NCBI GenBank assembly: GCA_019637435.1
Contig: JAHBVO010000001.1
Location: 1,488,001-1,552,000, forward strand
Direction of reading: 5' to 3'
Length of the DNA: 64,000 bases
Source of the DNA: Candidatus Obscuribacterales bacterium
GTDB lineage: Bacteria; Cyanobacteriota; Vampirovibrionia; Obscuribacterales; Obscuribacteraceae
Positions 26,693 to 38,164 of the stretch are shown here, piece after piece. The notes below the pieces were generated by a model. The model worked only from the letters and a program-made list of their open reading frames with translations. It ran no database searches and was not told the DNA's origin. How positions within the stretch are numbered: position 1 is the stretch's first letter; every line of letters begins with the position of its first letter. The position numbers and the translations under genes are program-made.

Positions 26693-27421
26693 CTAATCCT
26701 CGTCGCCTTCCAGAGAGGTTACTTCTCGCCAGACGCCGTCCACTCCTCTTATTTCGTGGGGTAAGAACTTCGCCTTATACTTCATCGAGCGGCAGTCTTT
26801 GACGAAATAGCCGAGGTAAACATAGGGCAGCCCCAGTTGTCGAGCGCGTTCCACAATTGACAGGATCATCCATGTCCCAAGTGACCTTTTCGGCAGTTCC
26901 GGCGAGTAGAAGGAGTAAACAGCCGAGAATCCGTCCGGCAGCGGGTCAACATAGGCAATCCCGATAAGTTGATCGTCCAGATAATGGCACCATTCTTCGA
27001 TTGGAAAAGGATTGTCTGATAGCGAATTTAGGTGAGAGAGGGAGTTTCGGATGTCCGGTTTTGGCCAGCCAACCGCATCGGCGTGATGTTCGTGATGTTT
27101 TACATAGAGGTCAAGGGTTTCTCTGTTGAGAGCGGCATCTCCAATGCGAATCTCAATGTCCTGGTTTGTTTTGAAAGAACGTTTCTGGCTGCGGCTTGGC
27201 GTAAATTTGTCGACTACGATGCGTATGGCTTTGCACTCGACACAACTACCGCAGACGGGACGGAACAGGGCATGTCCGTACTTCCTCCAGCCCGCTCGCA
27301 CTTTATCCATGTACTCGACAGGAGTTAGTTCACTGACATACTCATATTCGAGGCGCCATTGCCTGTCAGGTAGATACCCGCATTTGTCAGGTGATGATAG
27401 AAACTTACCGACAACTTTCAT
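26693..27421 (-). CDS. bpt: aspartate/glutamate leucyltransferase (Bpt/ATE family)
   Basis: 242 residues, the usual Bpt length. It transfers Leu from leucyl-tRNA to proteins with N-terminal Asp or Glu, marking them for ClpS-ClpAP degradation (bacterial N-degron pathway). Motifs: CGYLPDRQWRLEY, RKYGHALFRPVCGSCVEC, a FTPSRSQKRS stretch, and FYSPELPKRSLGTWM with YLGYFVKDC. The Cys pairs and the C-terminal GNAT-like fold match the family. The gene heads the bpt-queC-queE-queF run. A functional reason for that pairing is not evident beyond shared tRNA biology. Confidence 0.88.
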   Translation of the reverse strand: MKVVGKFLSSPDKCGYLPDRQWRLEYEYVSELTPVEYMDKVRAGWRKYGHALFRPVCGSCVECKAIRIVVDKFTPSRSQKRSFKTNQDIEIRIGDAALNRETLDLYVKHHEHHADAVGWPKPDIRNSLSHLNSLSDNPFPIEEWCHYLDDQLIGIAYVDPLPDGFSAVYSFYSPELPKRSLGTWMILSIVERARQLGLPYVYLGYFVKDCRSMKYKAKFLPHEIRGVDGVWREVTSLEGDED

Positions 27422-27565
27422 TTGTGGGATTCTGCGGTTCCTTTCTCTCGCGCTTTTAAATTTTATACTTACCTATAGAGTACGAGGTTTTCCGCACGGA
27501 CCGCAACGACTGCTTTGAATAGCTATTGTACCCTTAATGCAACTTTGTAATTAATTCGCTGCGTT

Positions 27566-29803
27566 CTACTCTAGCTCGAGCTTCTCTGTTTTGAGGTATT
27601 TGAAGTTCTTGAGGTAATCTCTTCCCGACTGCGTCAAATTCGGACAATTGCGCAGCGAAATCTCAATTACTTCCTTTGTCTTTTTAGGTTTCATTCTCGC
27701 AAGTATTTTTAAACCGCGATCGGTAATTCCGGAACCGTTCAACGAAAGCTTTTCCAAGTGGAGACCTTCAATCTGGCGCACGGATGTATCTGATATTCCA
27801 GGGCAGTTGTCCAGATATAGGAAAGACAAGTTTTGAAGCTTTCCTAATCCTGCAAGACTGGCTACTTTAGTCTCGGATAAGGAAAGTGTCTCCAGCTGTA
27901 GATTCGCCAGGGGGAGAATGCAATCATCGTCAAGCATCTTGCAGCCGGTCAAATGAAGATGTGCTATTGAGGGAAACTTTGCGACAAACTCAACCGATCG
28001 TTTTGTGATCGGATTCGACGCGAGACTTAGAGTTCGAATTCCGTGGAAGTCGAGTGATGCAATATTGTTGTCTGTTAGTTTCAAAGCCGCTGCTCTGACA
28101 TTTCGTAACTTGGACGGGCGGTTTTTTAGAAACTCTTTTAAATTCTTCGATGTTACTGATGTCCCGCCCATCTGAACTCGACAAAGCTCAGGATGTCGAT
28201 AGAGTTTCCTCAGCCCTGCTCCTGTTATCCCGGGATTGCCATCGATACAGAGCGTCTCCAGCCGAGCGGCTTTCGCGATAAATGACATATGCGCGTCGTT
28301 GACATGGGCGCTCGTCAGGTTGAGCTCCTTGAGCCCTCCAATTTCAGGTAATCGCTCGGCCAGCTCGGGCGTAAAGTTTGTGCAACCGTTTATATGAAGG
28401 CACCACAGGTCTTTATCGGCGACTATGGCGCTCATAAGCGCCTTGGTCACAGGGCGGTTTTTGATTACAATTTTTGCAAAATTTTCGCTCTCGATTTCTT
28501 TGATGAGCTTCGCATCTGTTTCGGTAGAGGGCGCATGAAGTGTTCGTTGCACTGTTGAAAGATGTCCCCACTCGTCCGTGGTAAAACCTGAAATCTTGTC
28601 GGGCGATTCAGAACTTGGAGACTTGTCGTCGCGAAATGCGTATTCGGTCGAATTGGTCGGTAGTCCCGGCTCCTTGCTGTCTAGAGTCGATGTGTCAACC
28701 TTCGCGCTTATGTCGTCTCGCTGGTGTCGCTTGGCGTAGATGTCACCAAATGCGATGGCAGCTGCTGCAATTAGTCCTACAATTAATATGATGGCCAAAA
28801 TCTTTGCATGTTTGTTCTCAACCTTGTTGACGGAGTACTTATCAGGTAACTCCCTTGACGATTTTCTCAAGTGATTGAAGTTGAAGTCGCTCTGGGTCGG
28901 AATTTCGGATGTAGTCTCAGCCGCGTTCATCTCGGCTTCGATTTTGGAGGCGAGATGACTTTCTATTTCGGTTCGAAGCTCTTGCGCGCTTTGAAAGCGA
29001 TTGTTCGGATTTTTCTCGAGAAGTTTGTGTACAAGATTGTCCATGAACGAGGAAAGTGGCTGACCCTTTCGATTGATTTCTCCTGGAGCAATCTGGCTGT
29101 GCATCATCATGGTTTGATGCGCGGTCTCACCGCAGAATGGAGGGCGTCCGGTGAGGCATTCGAAGAGAAGGCAGCCCAGAGCGTAAAGGTCTGAGCGTTC
29201 ATCGCTGGGCTTGCCATCGACCACTTCAGGACTGATGTATAGAACAGTCCCGACCGTGGCACCGGATGTGGTGAGTGACTGGTTTGCATCCAGCAGTTTT
29301 GCCAATCCGAAATCCAGTAACTTAACTCCTTCCTCTCCATCAAGTTTCTGAACGATTACGTTACTTGGTTTCAAATCCCGGTGCAGAATGCCCTTGTCGT
29401 GCGCGTGAGCAAGAGCTCTGCTGAGTTGCAGTGCTATGCTCAGCGTTTCGATTTCCGGAAGCGCGCCGACTCGTTCTATAAGAGTGCGGAGGTCTTCACC
29501 ATCAAGGTGCTCCATAACGAGATAAGGTTTGCCGCCGACGTCGACACCGAAATCCAGCACCCTGACAAGGTTTGGATGATCGAATCGGCTCGTCGCTTTA
29601 GCTTCCCTTTGAAATCTAGTCACTGCGCCTGGTTCGTAGCCCGCATGCAAAACTTTGATCGCAACTATGCGATTCAAAATTAGATCTCTTGCTTTAAAAA
29701 CCGCTCCAGTTGCACCACTTCCGAGTTCGGAGAGAATGCAGAAACGATCTTCGAGACCGGATAACTTTGTTTCGACTTCAGCCACGTTTATTGAACCATG
29801 CAT
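27566..29803 (-). CDS. membrane Ser/Thr protein kinase with extracytoplasmic leucine-rich repeats
   Basis: 745 residues. The kinase domain (about 20-280) is a Hanks/PknB type: glycine loop LGSGATGAVF, Lys50 in AIKVL, HRDLKPSN (Asp143), DFG (Asp164) and LYISPE. All catalytic residues are present. A juxtamembrane linker leads to one membrane helix (334-352), after which about 390 residues lie outside. That outer part holds many leucine-rich repeats of the RNI/internalin style (LKELNLTSAHVND, LETLSLSETKVASL). Plant receptor-kinase-like architecture is thus inverted in order (kinase N-terminal). Ligand and substrates are unknown. It is flanked by the bpt-like gene and an alpha/beta hydrolase. Confidence 0.88.
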   Translation of the reverse strand: MHGSINVAEVETKLSGLEDRFCILSELGSGATGAVFKARDLILNRIVAIKVLHAGYEPGAVTRFQREAKATSRFDHPNLVRVLDFGVDVGGKPYLVMEHLDGEDLRTLIERVGALPEIETLSIALQLSRALAHAHDKGILHRDLKPSNVIVQKLDGEEGVKLLDFGLAKLLDANQSLTTSGATVGTVLYISPEVVDGKPSDERSDLYALGCLLFECLTGRPPFCGETAHQTMMMHSQIAPGEINRKGQPLSSFMDNLVHKLLEKNPNNRFQSAQELRTEIESHLASKIEAEMNAAETTSEIPTQSDFNFNHLRKSSRELPDKYSVNKVENKHAKILAIILIVGLIAAAAIAFGDIYAKRHQRDDISAKVDTSTLDSKEPGLPTNSTEYAFRDDKSPSSESPDKISGFTTDEWGHLSTVQRTLHAPSTETDAKLIKEIESENFAKIVIKNRPVTKALMSAIVADKDLWCLHINGCTNFTPELAERLPEIGGLKELNLTSAHVNDAHMSFIAKAARLETLCIDGNPGITGAGLRKLYRHPELCRVQMGGTSVTSKNLKEFLKNRPSKLRNVRAAALKLTDNNIASLDFHGIRTLSLASNPITKRSVEFVAKFPSIAHLHLTGCKMLDDDCILPLANLQLETLSLSETKVASLAGLGKLQNLSFLYLDNCPGISDTSVRQIEGLHLEKLSLNGSGITDRGLKILARMKPKKTKEVIEISLRNCPNLTQSGRDYLKNFKYLKTEKLELE

Positions 29804-29849
29804 CTAGCTCATTCTGTTATTCCCGTGTCGGGCCAGATTTCGGCAGAAA

Positions 29850-31016
29850 TCAAAACTGACTTAGCGAAGACGAGATGCCTGCGGTTCGATTCTTAAGTCG
29901 TTCAAGCGCGTCAGAATCCGAGCGAAGAAACCCTTGAAAAAAGTCCAGCGTCGTTTCGCTTATCGTCTTTCGCGGATCGTCGTCGTCTAAATATTCCGAT
30001 GATAGTCTGTGCTCACCCTTGATGCCGCCTGAAAAGGAGAGGTGATCGGCGCCTTTGATTGAGATAAGAATTTTGGGCGCATTTGCTCTTTCATACAGCA
30101 ACTTCTTATCGTCACCCCGTCCTAGTGCTGGTTCTAACTCTCCATATTCGAATAGAACGGGTATAGTGACTGCTTTTAAATCGTTATCGGAATCGACCTT
30201 GTAGACAAAGTCGTTCACCGGTCCGGACAGTGCGGCGACCGCCTTTATACGTTTGTCCAGCCGTTTTTCGTCGGCGCCGCTTAAAAGTAAACTCGTCCAG
30301 GCGCCGAATGAATGTCCGAACAAACCGATTCGGTCTTCGTCGATTTTGTCTCGAAAGCGGTTGTTCTCGGTTTTGTTCCAACCGAGCGCCAGTTCAATCG
30401 TGTCGGCAAGTTGGGAGGGGCGGTAGTCAAAAGCCGTGCGTCCTTCTTTGGCCGCTTTGTTAAGACCGTATTCGCGCAGCCAGTAGATATCCCGGTTTGT
30501 TTTCATGCGCATGAAACCGTCGAACGCGACCGGCTCGTCTATGCGCGCGGCGTTGACTGTATCAAGGTAATCCGGAGCCACTACAATATAGCCGTGTTTC
30601 GCCAGAAGCTCACAAATGAAGAATGAACTGGTACCAGAACCGGTGGCACCGTGAGAGTAGAAAACGATTGGAAACTTGCCTTCGGCAACTGGCGAATCGA
30701 CCGCTAGATTTGCTTCGACTGATGACGGCCCTAGCTTGTACGTGTGCTTACCGGAGCTGAGTGCGGATGGATACCAGACTGCCACTTTATACGCGACCCG
30801 TTGATCTTTGTAAGGATGATCGGCAGCCAGGACAGTGTAACCAACATAGTAGTTTTTCTCATTTGTTTTGTGCGTTTCGGCGCTCGTGCTGTGCGTGACT
30901 GTTTCAACCGTTTTCGCATGAGTTGATGGTGGCGAGGAGACCGCCACGAGAAAGAGTAGGGACAGAGCGACAGCTATACTGCCAGCAGACCTTTTCCGAT
31001 ACGATTCCCGTAGCAT
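29850..31016 (-). CDS. exported alpha/beta hydrolase, PAF-acetylhydrolase-like, active site intact
   Basis: 388 residues from the ATG at 31016, chosen for GAGGT 5 nt upstream and the signal peptide that follows (SIAVALSLLFLVAVSS). The fold has FPIVFYSHGATGSG (oxyanion strand), AKHGYIVVAPDYLD, nucleophile elbow GHSFGAW with Ser236, and a catalytic His in KGADHLSF. It probably hydrolyses small esters or lipids in the envelope. It is related to the 22779-24080 product, whose nucleophile is lost. It is divergent from the 31253-32347 gene. Confidence 0.85.
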   Translation of the reverse strand: MLRESYRKRSAGSIAVALSLLFLVAVSSPPSTHAKTVETVTHSTSAETHKTNEKNYYVGYTVLAADHPYKDQRVAYKVAVWYPSALSSGKHTYKLGPSSVEANLAVDSPVAEGKFPIVFYSHGATGSGTSSFFICELLAKHGYIVVAPDYLDTVNAARIDEPVAFDGFMRMKTNRDIYWLREYGLNKAAKEGRTAFDYRPSQLADTIELALGWNKTENNRFRDKIDEDRIGLFGHSFGAWTSLLLSGADEKRLDKRIKAVAALSGPVNDFVYKVDSDNDLKAVTIPVLFEYGELEPALGRGDDKKLLYERANAPKILISIKGADHLSFSGGIKGEHRLSSEYLDDDDPRKTISETTLDFFQGFLRSDSDALERLKNRTAGISSSLSQF

Positions 31017-31252
31017 TGTTACCTCACTTTTGAATTCGCGCTTGCATTTGGTGCGTCGTTTACTATACCGAATTTGCAAACGCATCGAGCTTTGTGTTGT
31101 CGCAGCGGCTCTTTACAGCCCGGCGAAAAGCTGTCCAGCTGCTTGCATCGGGAAATTAAATAGTCCGGGTCACTCCTAAAGTTCGGTTGCAGTTACGTCG
31201 ATTAGGCAACACAGGGAAAGTGTTCAGTTGTTTAAGTCGCGAGGAGCGCACC

Positions 31253-32347
31253 ATGACTATGATCAAATTCAATGGAGTTCGTAAGGTTCCTGGAAGACCG
31301 ACTCTTGTAGAAGGCGTCGAGGGGCGACGATATGTCGACAATAAAATTTTGAAGAACCTGGAAAGTTCTCAGCGAGTCAGCGGCTACAACGCATACACCA
31401 CTTGCTCCTCAGCGAGTCCGTATTCCTACACTCCGGGGCAGGCTCTCGACGATTTTGAGTACGGCGTCGACCAGGACGGCTTCAGTTCAGAACCTCTAAC
31501 TCACGAAAACAGACAGCAACATTCGTTCTCGAACGAAGAGGATTCCCCAGAGCTCGAGCACATTGAACCCTACTTCGAGGAATTTCAGTACAGTGAAAAC
31601 GAGTGTTATGTTTCCGCATATGACGCGGGTGAAATCTCCACGTCGCAAAATTTAGTTTGGACACAAGATAGCCCGGTGGACGCTACTATCCGGCCGCTGA
31701 CCGATGAGGGTTTTGAAATCAGTGATTTGTTCAAAGCTTGTGTTGAGCATAACGCTGAGGAGCAGCGCACGATTGAGTTAAACATAAAGAGCCGGATCGA
31801 CCGTGCCGATGAACTCAAGCGAATCCGTGAAGAATTTAGTGATCTAAACTTAGCTTACACGGAGGCGCAGGATTTTGAACTCCACGGCGATGCACAAGTT
31901 CAGAGTTTTGATTACGAAACGAATGAAAGCGGTTATGTGCACCGCCCCTTCAGTGAGGCGTTTTACAGTTCAAATTGCGCTAGAAACAATCAAGCTACGG
32001 GTGCGAGAGCGATGAAAACCGACATTCTGCGCCTGCCCCAATCGGGTGTGGTGCGTTCCAGTCGCGGCACCGTAGAGTTGCTTGTGCACGCTAACGGTTT
32101 GACTTTTAAACCGTTTTACAATCTTTGCGGCATGCTGGTATCAGTAACGATCAGCGATGGACGCCGCATCGAGAAGAGCTTTTACGGAAACTGGCGCTTG
32201 ATCAGCTCAGACGGTAAAGCGCTGAGTGAGAGGATTGACACTGTTTCTTTCGATAAGAAGGGCAATTTGTGGTATCAAACCGCGCAAGGCAAGAGAGTTA
32301 CATTCTTTGTCGACGGTCACACCGAGACTCTGCGTCAAACATCTTGA
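31253..32347 (+). CDS. hypothetical acidic protein, two-part architecture
   Basis: 364 residues from the ATG at 31253, preceded by GAGGAG. No signal peptide or membrane segment. Residues 1-260 are strongly acidic, rich in Ser, Glu, Tyr and Asn and probably disordered, with one helical stretch (about 175-205). The C-terminal 100 residues (LPQSGVVRSSRGTVELLVHANG, then VTISDGRRIEKSF, GNWRLISSDG, VSFDKKGNLWYQT) have a beta-repeat rhythm like YD/RHS or WD-type blades. This tail recalls domains in Melainabacteria-type genomes that recur in many proteins, but I cannot name it. It converges on the beta-glucosidase gene. Confidence 0.65.
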   Translation: MTMIKFNGVRKVPGRPTLVEGVEGRRYVDNKILKNLESSQRVSGYNAYTTCSSASPYSYTPGQALDDFEYGVDQDGFSSEPLTHENRQQHSFSNEEDSPELEHIEPYFEEFQYSENECYVSAYDAGEISTSQNLVWTQDSPVDATIRPLTDEGFEISDLFKACVEHNAEEQRTIELNIKSRIDRADELKRIREEFSDLNLAYTEAQDFELHGDAQVQSFDYETNESGYVHRPFSEAFYSSNCARNNQATGARAMKTDILRLPQSGVVRSSRGTVELLVHANGLTFKPFYNLCGMLVSVTISDGRRIEKSFYGNWRLISSDGKALSERIDTVSFDKKGNLWYQTAQGKRVTFFVDGHTETLRQTS

Positions 32348-32379
32348 TTCCGGTTTGCGCGATTTAGTTTTAACTGCTC

Positions 32380-34613
<2,234 letters not shown>

Positions 34614-34632
34614 GACAGAATTCAGTTCTGTC
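34614..34632 (+). promoter_or_regulatory. inverted repeat in the leader of a universal stress protein gene
   Basis: GACAGAA (34614-34620) and TTCTGTC (34626-34632) form a perfect 7-bp inverted repeat with a 5-bp spacer, ending 19 bp before the ATG at 34652. It could be an operator, or a small hairpin near the ribosome site. Confidence 0.4.
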
Positions 34633-34651
34633 AAGAGCTTGGAGCCAAACA

Positions 34652-35068
34652 ATGAAAGTGCTTTTCGCGGTAGACGATTCGAAGTTTTCCGATCTCGCCA
34701 TTGAAACCGTCGGTTCTCGACCGTGGCCGGTCGATACCGAGTTCCGAATCCTGAGTGTTCTAGAACTCAGCCGGAGTGAATTTGATGGTTCCGATACCGC
34801 GGTGATAGGTAAGTTGAAAGCCGATGTGGAGTCAAAAGCGAAAGTGCTCGAAACGTTGCACCCTTCAGCCAAGATCGAGGTCAAGGTTTTACAAGGACGG
34901 GCGAAGGATGCCATCCTGAGTCATGCCGAAGAGTGGGGCTCTGACTTGATCGTCGTCGGTTCACACGGTCGTAGAGGCCTGCAGAAGTTCTTGCTCGGCA
35001 GCGTAGCTGAATCGATTCTAGTGCAATCACCCTGCGCAGTTGAAATTGTACGGATCAAAGGCGCTTGA
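34652..35068 (+). CDS. universal stress protein (UspA family, ATP-binding type)
   Basis: 138 residues, one Usp domain. It begins MKVLFAVDDSKFSDLAI and ends with the ATP-binding loop GSHGRRGLQKFLLGS, which fits G-x2-G-x9-G-S exactly. Typical roles are survival under starvation, anoxia or oxidative stress. A perfect inverted repeat precedes the gene. A second, divergent Usp gene follows after 67 bp, and two more lie within 4 kb, interleaved with a two-component system. Confidence 0.92.
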   Translation: MKVLFAVDDSKFSDLAIETVGSRPWPVDTEFRILSVLELSRSEFDGSDTAVIGKLKADVESKAKVLETLHPSAKIEVKVLQGRAKDAILSHAEEWGSDLIVVGSHGRRGLQKFLLGSVAESILVQSPCAVEIVRIKGA

Positions 35069-35135
35069 AAGTCGCTCCATATAGGCTGGAGTTACAACTA
35101 AGTAAACGACGAGTACGAATCAGGATGGAAGAATT

Positions 35136-35609
35136 ATGAAAGTGCTAGTAGCGATACAGGATGAGAAGTGCGTCGACGTGTTGGGCGCCTACATGCGTAA
35201 ATATCCATGGCCGACTCCTGTCGAATTTCGAGTGTTGCATGTCATTCATCCGGTGCGGGTGAACAGTTATATGAGCCTGTTGCCGGCGCCTTTGACGGAC
35301 AATATAGCTGCGCAGCGGAAAAAGGCAGGTGAGGCTGTGGCAAAACAGCTGGCGGAACAGCTTCGTGAAAGCTTTCCGGGTATTCCGGTAGAGGAGCAGA
35401 TAGTCGAAGGCGAGGCGAAATCCGAGATTGTCGACCAGCTAACCGATTGGAACGCCGACCTTGTGCTGTTGGGCTCGCACGGCAAGCACGGCTTGATGGG
35501 AAGCGTGTCTCGTACGGTCGTCGCCCATAGCCCGTGTTCAGCCATTGTAGTGCCTGTCCAGGCTCATGACCGAAAGAGCTCGAAAGAGAAAATCCACATC
35601 ATAATCTGA
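35136..35609 (+). CDS. universal stress protein with shortened ATP loop
   Basis: 157 residues, one Usp domain (MKVLVAIQDEKCVDVLG start). The nucleotide loop reads GSHGKHGLMGSV, so only five residues separate the second Gly from the Gly-Ser instead of the nine of the ATP-binding consensus. This matches the UspA-type subgroup that does not bind ATP. The base sequence was checked and the shortening is real. It follows the ATP-type Usp gene on the same strand, suggesting a functional pair. Confidence 0.85.
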   Translation: MKVLVAIQDEKCVDVLGAYMRKYPWPTPVEFRVLHVIHPVRVNSYMSLLPAPLTDNIAAQRKKAGEAVAKQLAEQLRESFPGIPVEEQIVEGEAKSEIVDQLTDWNADLVLLGSHGKHGLMGSVSRTVVAHSPCSAIVVPVQAHDRKSSKEKIHIII

Positions 35610-35675
35610 GGCCGGTCTTTGACACCATGCTCGTTTTGAGCACTGGTGAAACTGGTGCGCTGCGTCTGAAAAAGC

Positions 35676-36104
35676 CTAACGGACCAATAGAACGGGACAA
35701 ACTTGCGTCTTTTTCAGGCGCTCGGTGCGTGCCGGCAGCCAGCGTGCCAGTACAGTGTCAGGCGGAGCATCGCTGAGGATAAGCAAATCCGTCTTCTGTT
35801 CTTGCATCAGGCGCTCGACTTCCGAAGCTTCCCTGCTTCCACAGTCTAACGTCTCAATAATCAGTCGGATGTCATGTTCACGACAATTTTGATAGGCGGC
35901 GTGACGGAACTTCCGGAAAAAGTGAGTGAAGTCCTCTCTAGAGCCTGAGCTTATGAGGTTATGGCACACAATGATCCTGAGAACTGCACCACGCATCTCA
36001 GCTTGCTCAACCGCTTCACTTAGCAGGCGCCATGCGCTTTTGAACTGGGTGATACAGGCTATCACTTGATGTTGTGTTGCTACTTCTTCGATAACCTGGT
36101 TCAT
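35676..36104 (-). CDS. divergent universal-stress-like protein
   Basis: 142 residues with the Usp fold order: ACITQFKSAWRLLSEAVEQAE (strand 1/helix 1), VLRIIVCHN, EVERLMQEQKTDLLILSD, and CPVLLVR at the end. The ATP loop is missing (SDAPPDTVLARWL stands in its place). It begins at an ATG on the minus strand and converges on the second Usp gene. The reading as a degenerate Usp is by pattern only. Confidence 0.6.
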   Translation of the reverse strand: MNQVIEEVATQHQVIACITQFKSAWRLLSEAVEQAEMRGAVLRIIVCHNLISSGSREDFTHFFRKFRHAAYQNCREHDIRLIIETLDCGSREASEVERLMQEQKTDLLILSDAPPDTVLARWLPARTERLKKTQVCPVLLVR

Positions 36105-36255
36105 CCCGAATCGCCCCGCCTGCCGCTAAAGTCCTGACACCCTAGAATTCCAGCATAAGGACCAATTGTTATTAACTTGTGATGGAATCTAATTACTTTT
36201 GTAATGACATCGGTTTTGAATGTTGCGTTTTGCGAAGCTTTCGGTGCACGGTCGG

Positions 36256-37491
36256 TCAGGTTCCGACTCTGGCTAGCGGTAGAGTGACCCTGAATGTGGT
36301 GCCTTTTCCCGGTTCGCTTTCCACCGTGACATTGCCCGAATGCCTTTCCACCGCTGCTTTTACGATTGATAAACCGAGTCCACTGCCGCCCACATCGCGA
36401 GAGCGTGATTTATCAACCCGGTAGAATCTGTCGAAGATGTTATTGATGCTGTCAGCCGGGATTCCGACTCCATTATCGGCGACGGTTATGTGAAGGTTCG
36501 CATCCTTTTGCTCTACAGCAATGCGAACTTTGCCACCTTCTTCGCTGTATTTGATGGCGTTTTCAATCAAATTATTGAAGATCTCGAGTATGGATTCGTG
36601 GTGACCATACATCATGACGTCGGGAATGGGCTGTACCACAAGTTCTATTTTTCGCTCTCTGGCTATGGTGCCTAGCTCGGCAATCACACTTTCGGCAAGT
36701 TCCTTAACCGGCACATTGCTACGCATCATTTCCGATTCCGGATCTTCGATTCTCGCCAGGACGATCAAGTCTTTGGACAGGTGACGGAGGCGGTCACTTG
36801 CGCGCTCCATCATCCGAAACACATCGTCGGACATATCACCCAGTTTGTGAGGGTCCTTCAATGTTTCAAGACAGGCTTCGATGGTCGCCACGGGAGTATT
36901 AAGCTCGTGACCGGCATCGGCAACGAAGCGCCGAAGCATCAGCAGTGTTCTCTCAATAGGTTTCACCGCCTGACCTGAGAATAAATAAGCGCAGATTCCG
37001 ACACCAGCTGCGATGAATGGCGCCACCACCATTACTACCAGGAAAAACTGTTCGATTGCGTCATCCTGCGGTTTGGTCGAAACCTGCAATTGAATGTAGC
37101 CGGTGGTTTTGCCGTCTTGCTCAATTTTTGAAAACATTGATCGGAGGGAACGGTCATCGGTTCGAACTCGCAAATGCCCGTTGTGTAACTGAGGTACGCC
37201 TTCTGGACCGTACTCTTCGATCGGTTTACCTTTTACATCATATATTTGCACTGTCGCTAGGATTGGGTGCTTGCCCTTGGCTTCTTCGTGCCACTCTTCC
37301 AAACTGGGTTTGCCGTTTATGGTTTTGACCGACGGTTCTATCTCAGCGATAAGGTCTTCCAGACCGACGTCAACCGAGCGCATTAAGCTGATTTTGAAAA
37401 CCATAAGCGACGCAATGCTATCTACCGAGTAGAGAAGCATGACCATACAAACAAACCAGAGAGCGAGCTTGATGCGAATGCTATCAACCAT
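36256..37491 (-). CDS. membrane sensor histidine kinase of the OmpR-partner type
   Basis: 411 residues. The start is the ATG at 37491, with AGGG upstream, overlapping the regulator gene by 8 bp; the longer frame to 37560 lies inside that gene. Two membrane helices (about 5-35 and 145-170) bracket a roughly 110-residue periplasmic sensor. HisKA has His195 in DAGHELNTPV. The HATPase has N box NLIENAIKYS, G1 DNGVGIP, F box FDRFYRVDKSRSR and G2 GGSGLGLSIVK. Every catalytic motif is intact. A recognisable HAMP domain is short or absent. It pairs with the regulator encoded just upstream on the same transcript. Confidence 0.93.
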   Translation of the reverse strand: MVDSIRIKLALWFVCMVMLLYSVDSIASLMVFKISLMRSVDVGLEDLIAEIEPSVKTINGKPSLEEWHEEAKGKHPILATVQIYDVKGKPIEEYGPEGVPQLHNGHLRVRTDDRSLRSMFSKIEQDGKTTGYIQLQVSTKPQDDAIEQFFLVVMVVAPFIAAGVGICAYLFSGQAVKPIERTLLMLRRFVADAGHELNTPVATIEACLETLKDPHKLGDMSDDVFRMMERASDRLRHLSKDLIVLARIEDPESEMMRSNVPVKELAESVIAELGTIARERKIELVVQPIPDVMMYGHHESILEIFNNLIENAIKYSEEGGKVRIAVEQKDANLHITVADNGVGIPADSINNIFDRFYRVDKSRSRDVGGSGLGLSIVKAAVERHSGNVTVESEPGKGTTFRVTLPLARVGT

Positions 37492-38164
37492 CGTCGCCCT
37501 GTAACTTGTATCCGACTCCATAAACCGTAGAGATAATGGATGGTTGGCCCGGGGTGTCAAGTTTCTTCCTCAATCTCGTGATGTGGCCTCTCACGCTATC
37601 GTTATGTGCCGAAGTGTCTGACTCCCAAACGTTTTCAAGGAGTTCTTCCGGGCTGAACACTCGTTGTGGATGGCGAACAAAGAATTCGAGTAAGCGAAAC
37701 TCCTTCGGTAAGAGGTGAACCTCGGAACCGTTTTTCAGAACTTTATGCTGGTCTGAGTCTACCTGAATGTCTCCAAGCTGGAATATGTTTGAGCCAGAAA
37801 CCGCACCGCGTCTCAAAAGTGCTTTGACTCTGAAATCGAGTTCTTTCAAATGGAACGGCTTGGTTAGATAGTCGTCTGCACCAGCAAGAAATCCCAGTTC
37901 CTTATCTTGCAGCGATGTGCGTGCGGTCAAGAACAAAATCGGAGTCGTACCTCTGGTGGCACGAAACTCTCGACATATGTCAAACCCGCTCATTCCGGGC
38001 AGCATAACATCTAGAATGATTACGTCGTACTTCGCGACCTTCAAGCGGTGGAGTGCTGTAGGTCCGTCTGTTACTACTTCAACAAGATGGTGTTCACGGG
38101 CGAGCCAGTTATTGATCAGTGATGCTAGATCGAGCTCGTCTTCAACTAGAAGAACTTTGGCCAT
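37484..38164 (-). CDS. OmpR/PhoB-family response regulator
   Basis: 226 residues. The receiver domain has Glu8-Asp9, phospho-acceptor Asp52 (IILDVMLPG), Thr in FLTARTS and Lys in YLTKPFH. The output is a winged helix (about 130-226) with the typical LLPKEFRLLEFFVRHP, VWESD, VRGHITRLRKKLD and TVYGVGYKL segments. The stop lies within the start of the kinase gene, so expression is coupled. Flanking Usp genes on both sides make these stress proteins likely regulon members, but that is inference. Confidence 0.95.
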   Translation of the reverse strand: MAKVLLVEDELDLASLINNWLAREHHLVEVVTDGPTALHRLKVAKYDVIILDVMLPGMSGFDICREFRATRGTTPILFLTARTSLQDKELGFLAGADDYLTKPFHLKELDFRVKALLRRGAVSGSNIFQLGDIQVDSDQHKVLKNGSEVHLLPKEFRLLEFFVRHPQRVFSPEELLENVWESDTSAHNDSVRGHITRLRKKLDTPGQPSIISTVYGVGYKLQGDDG

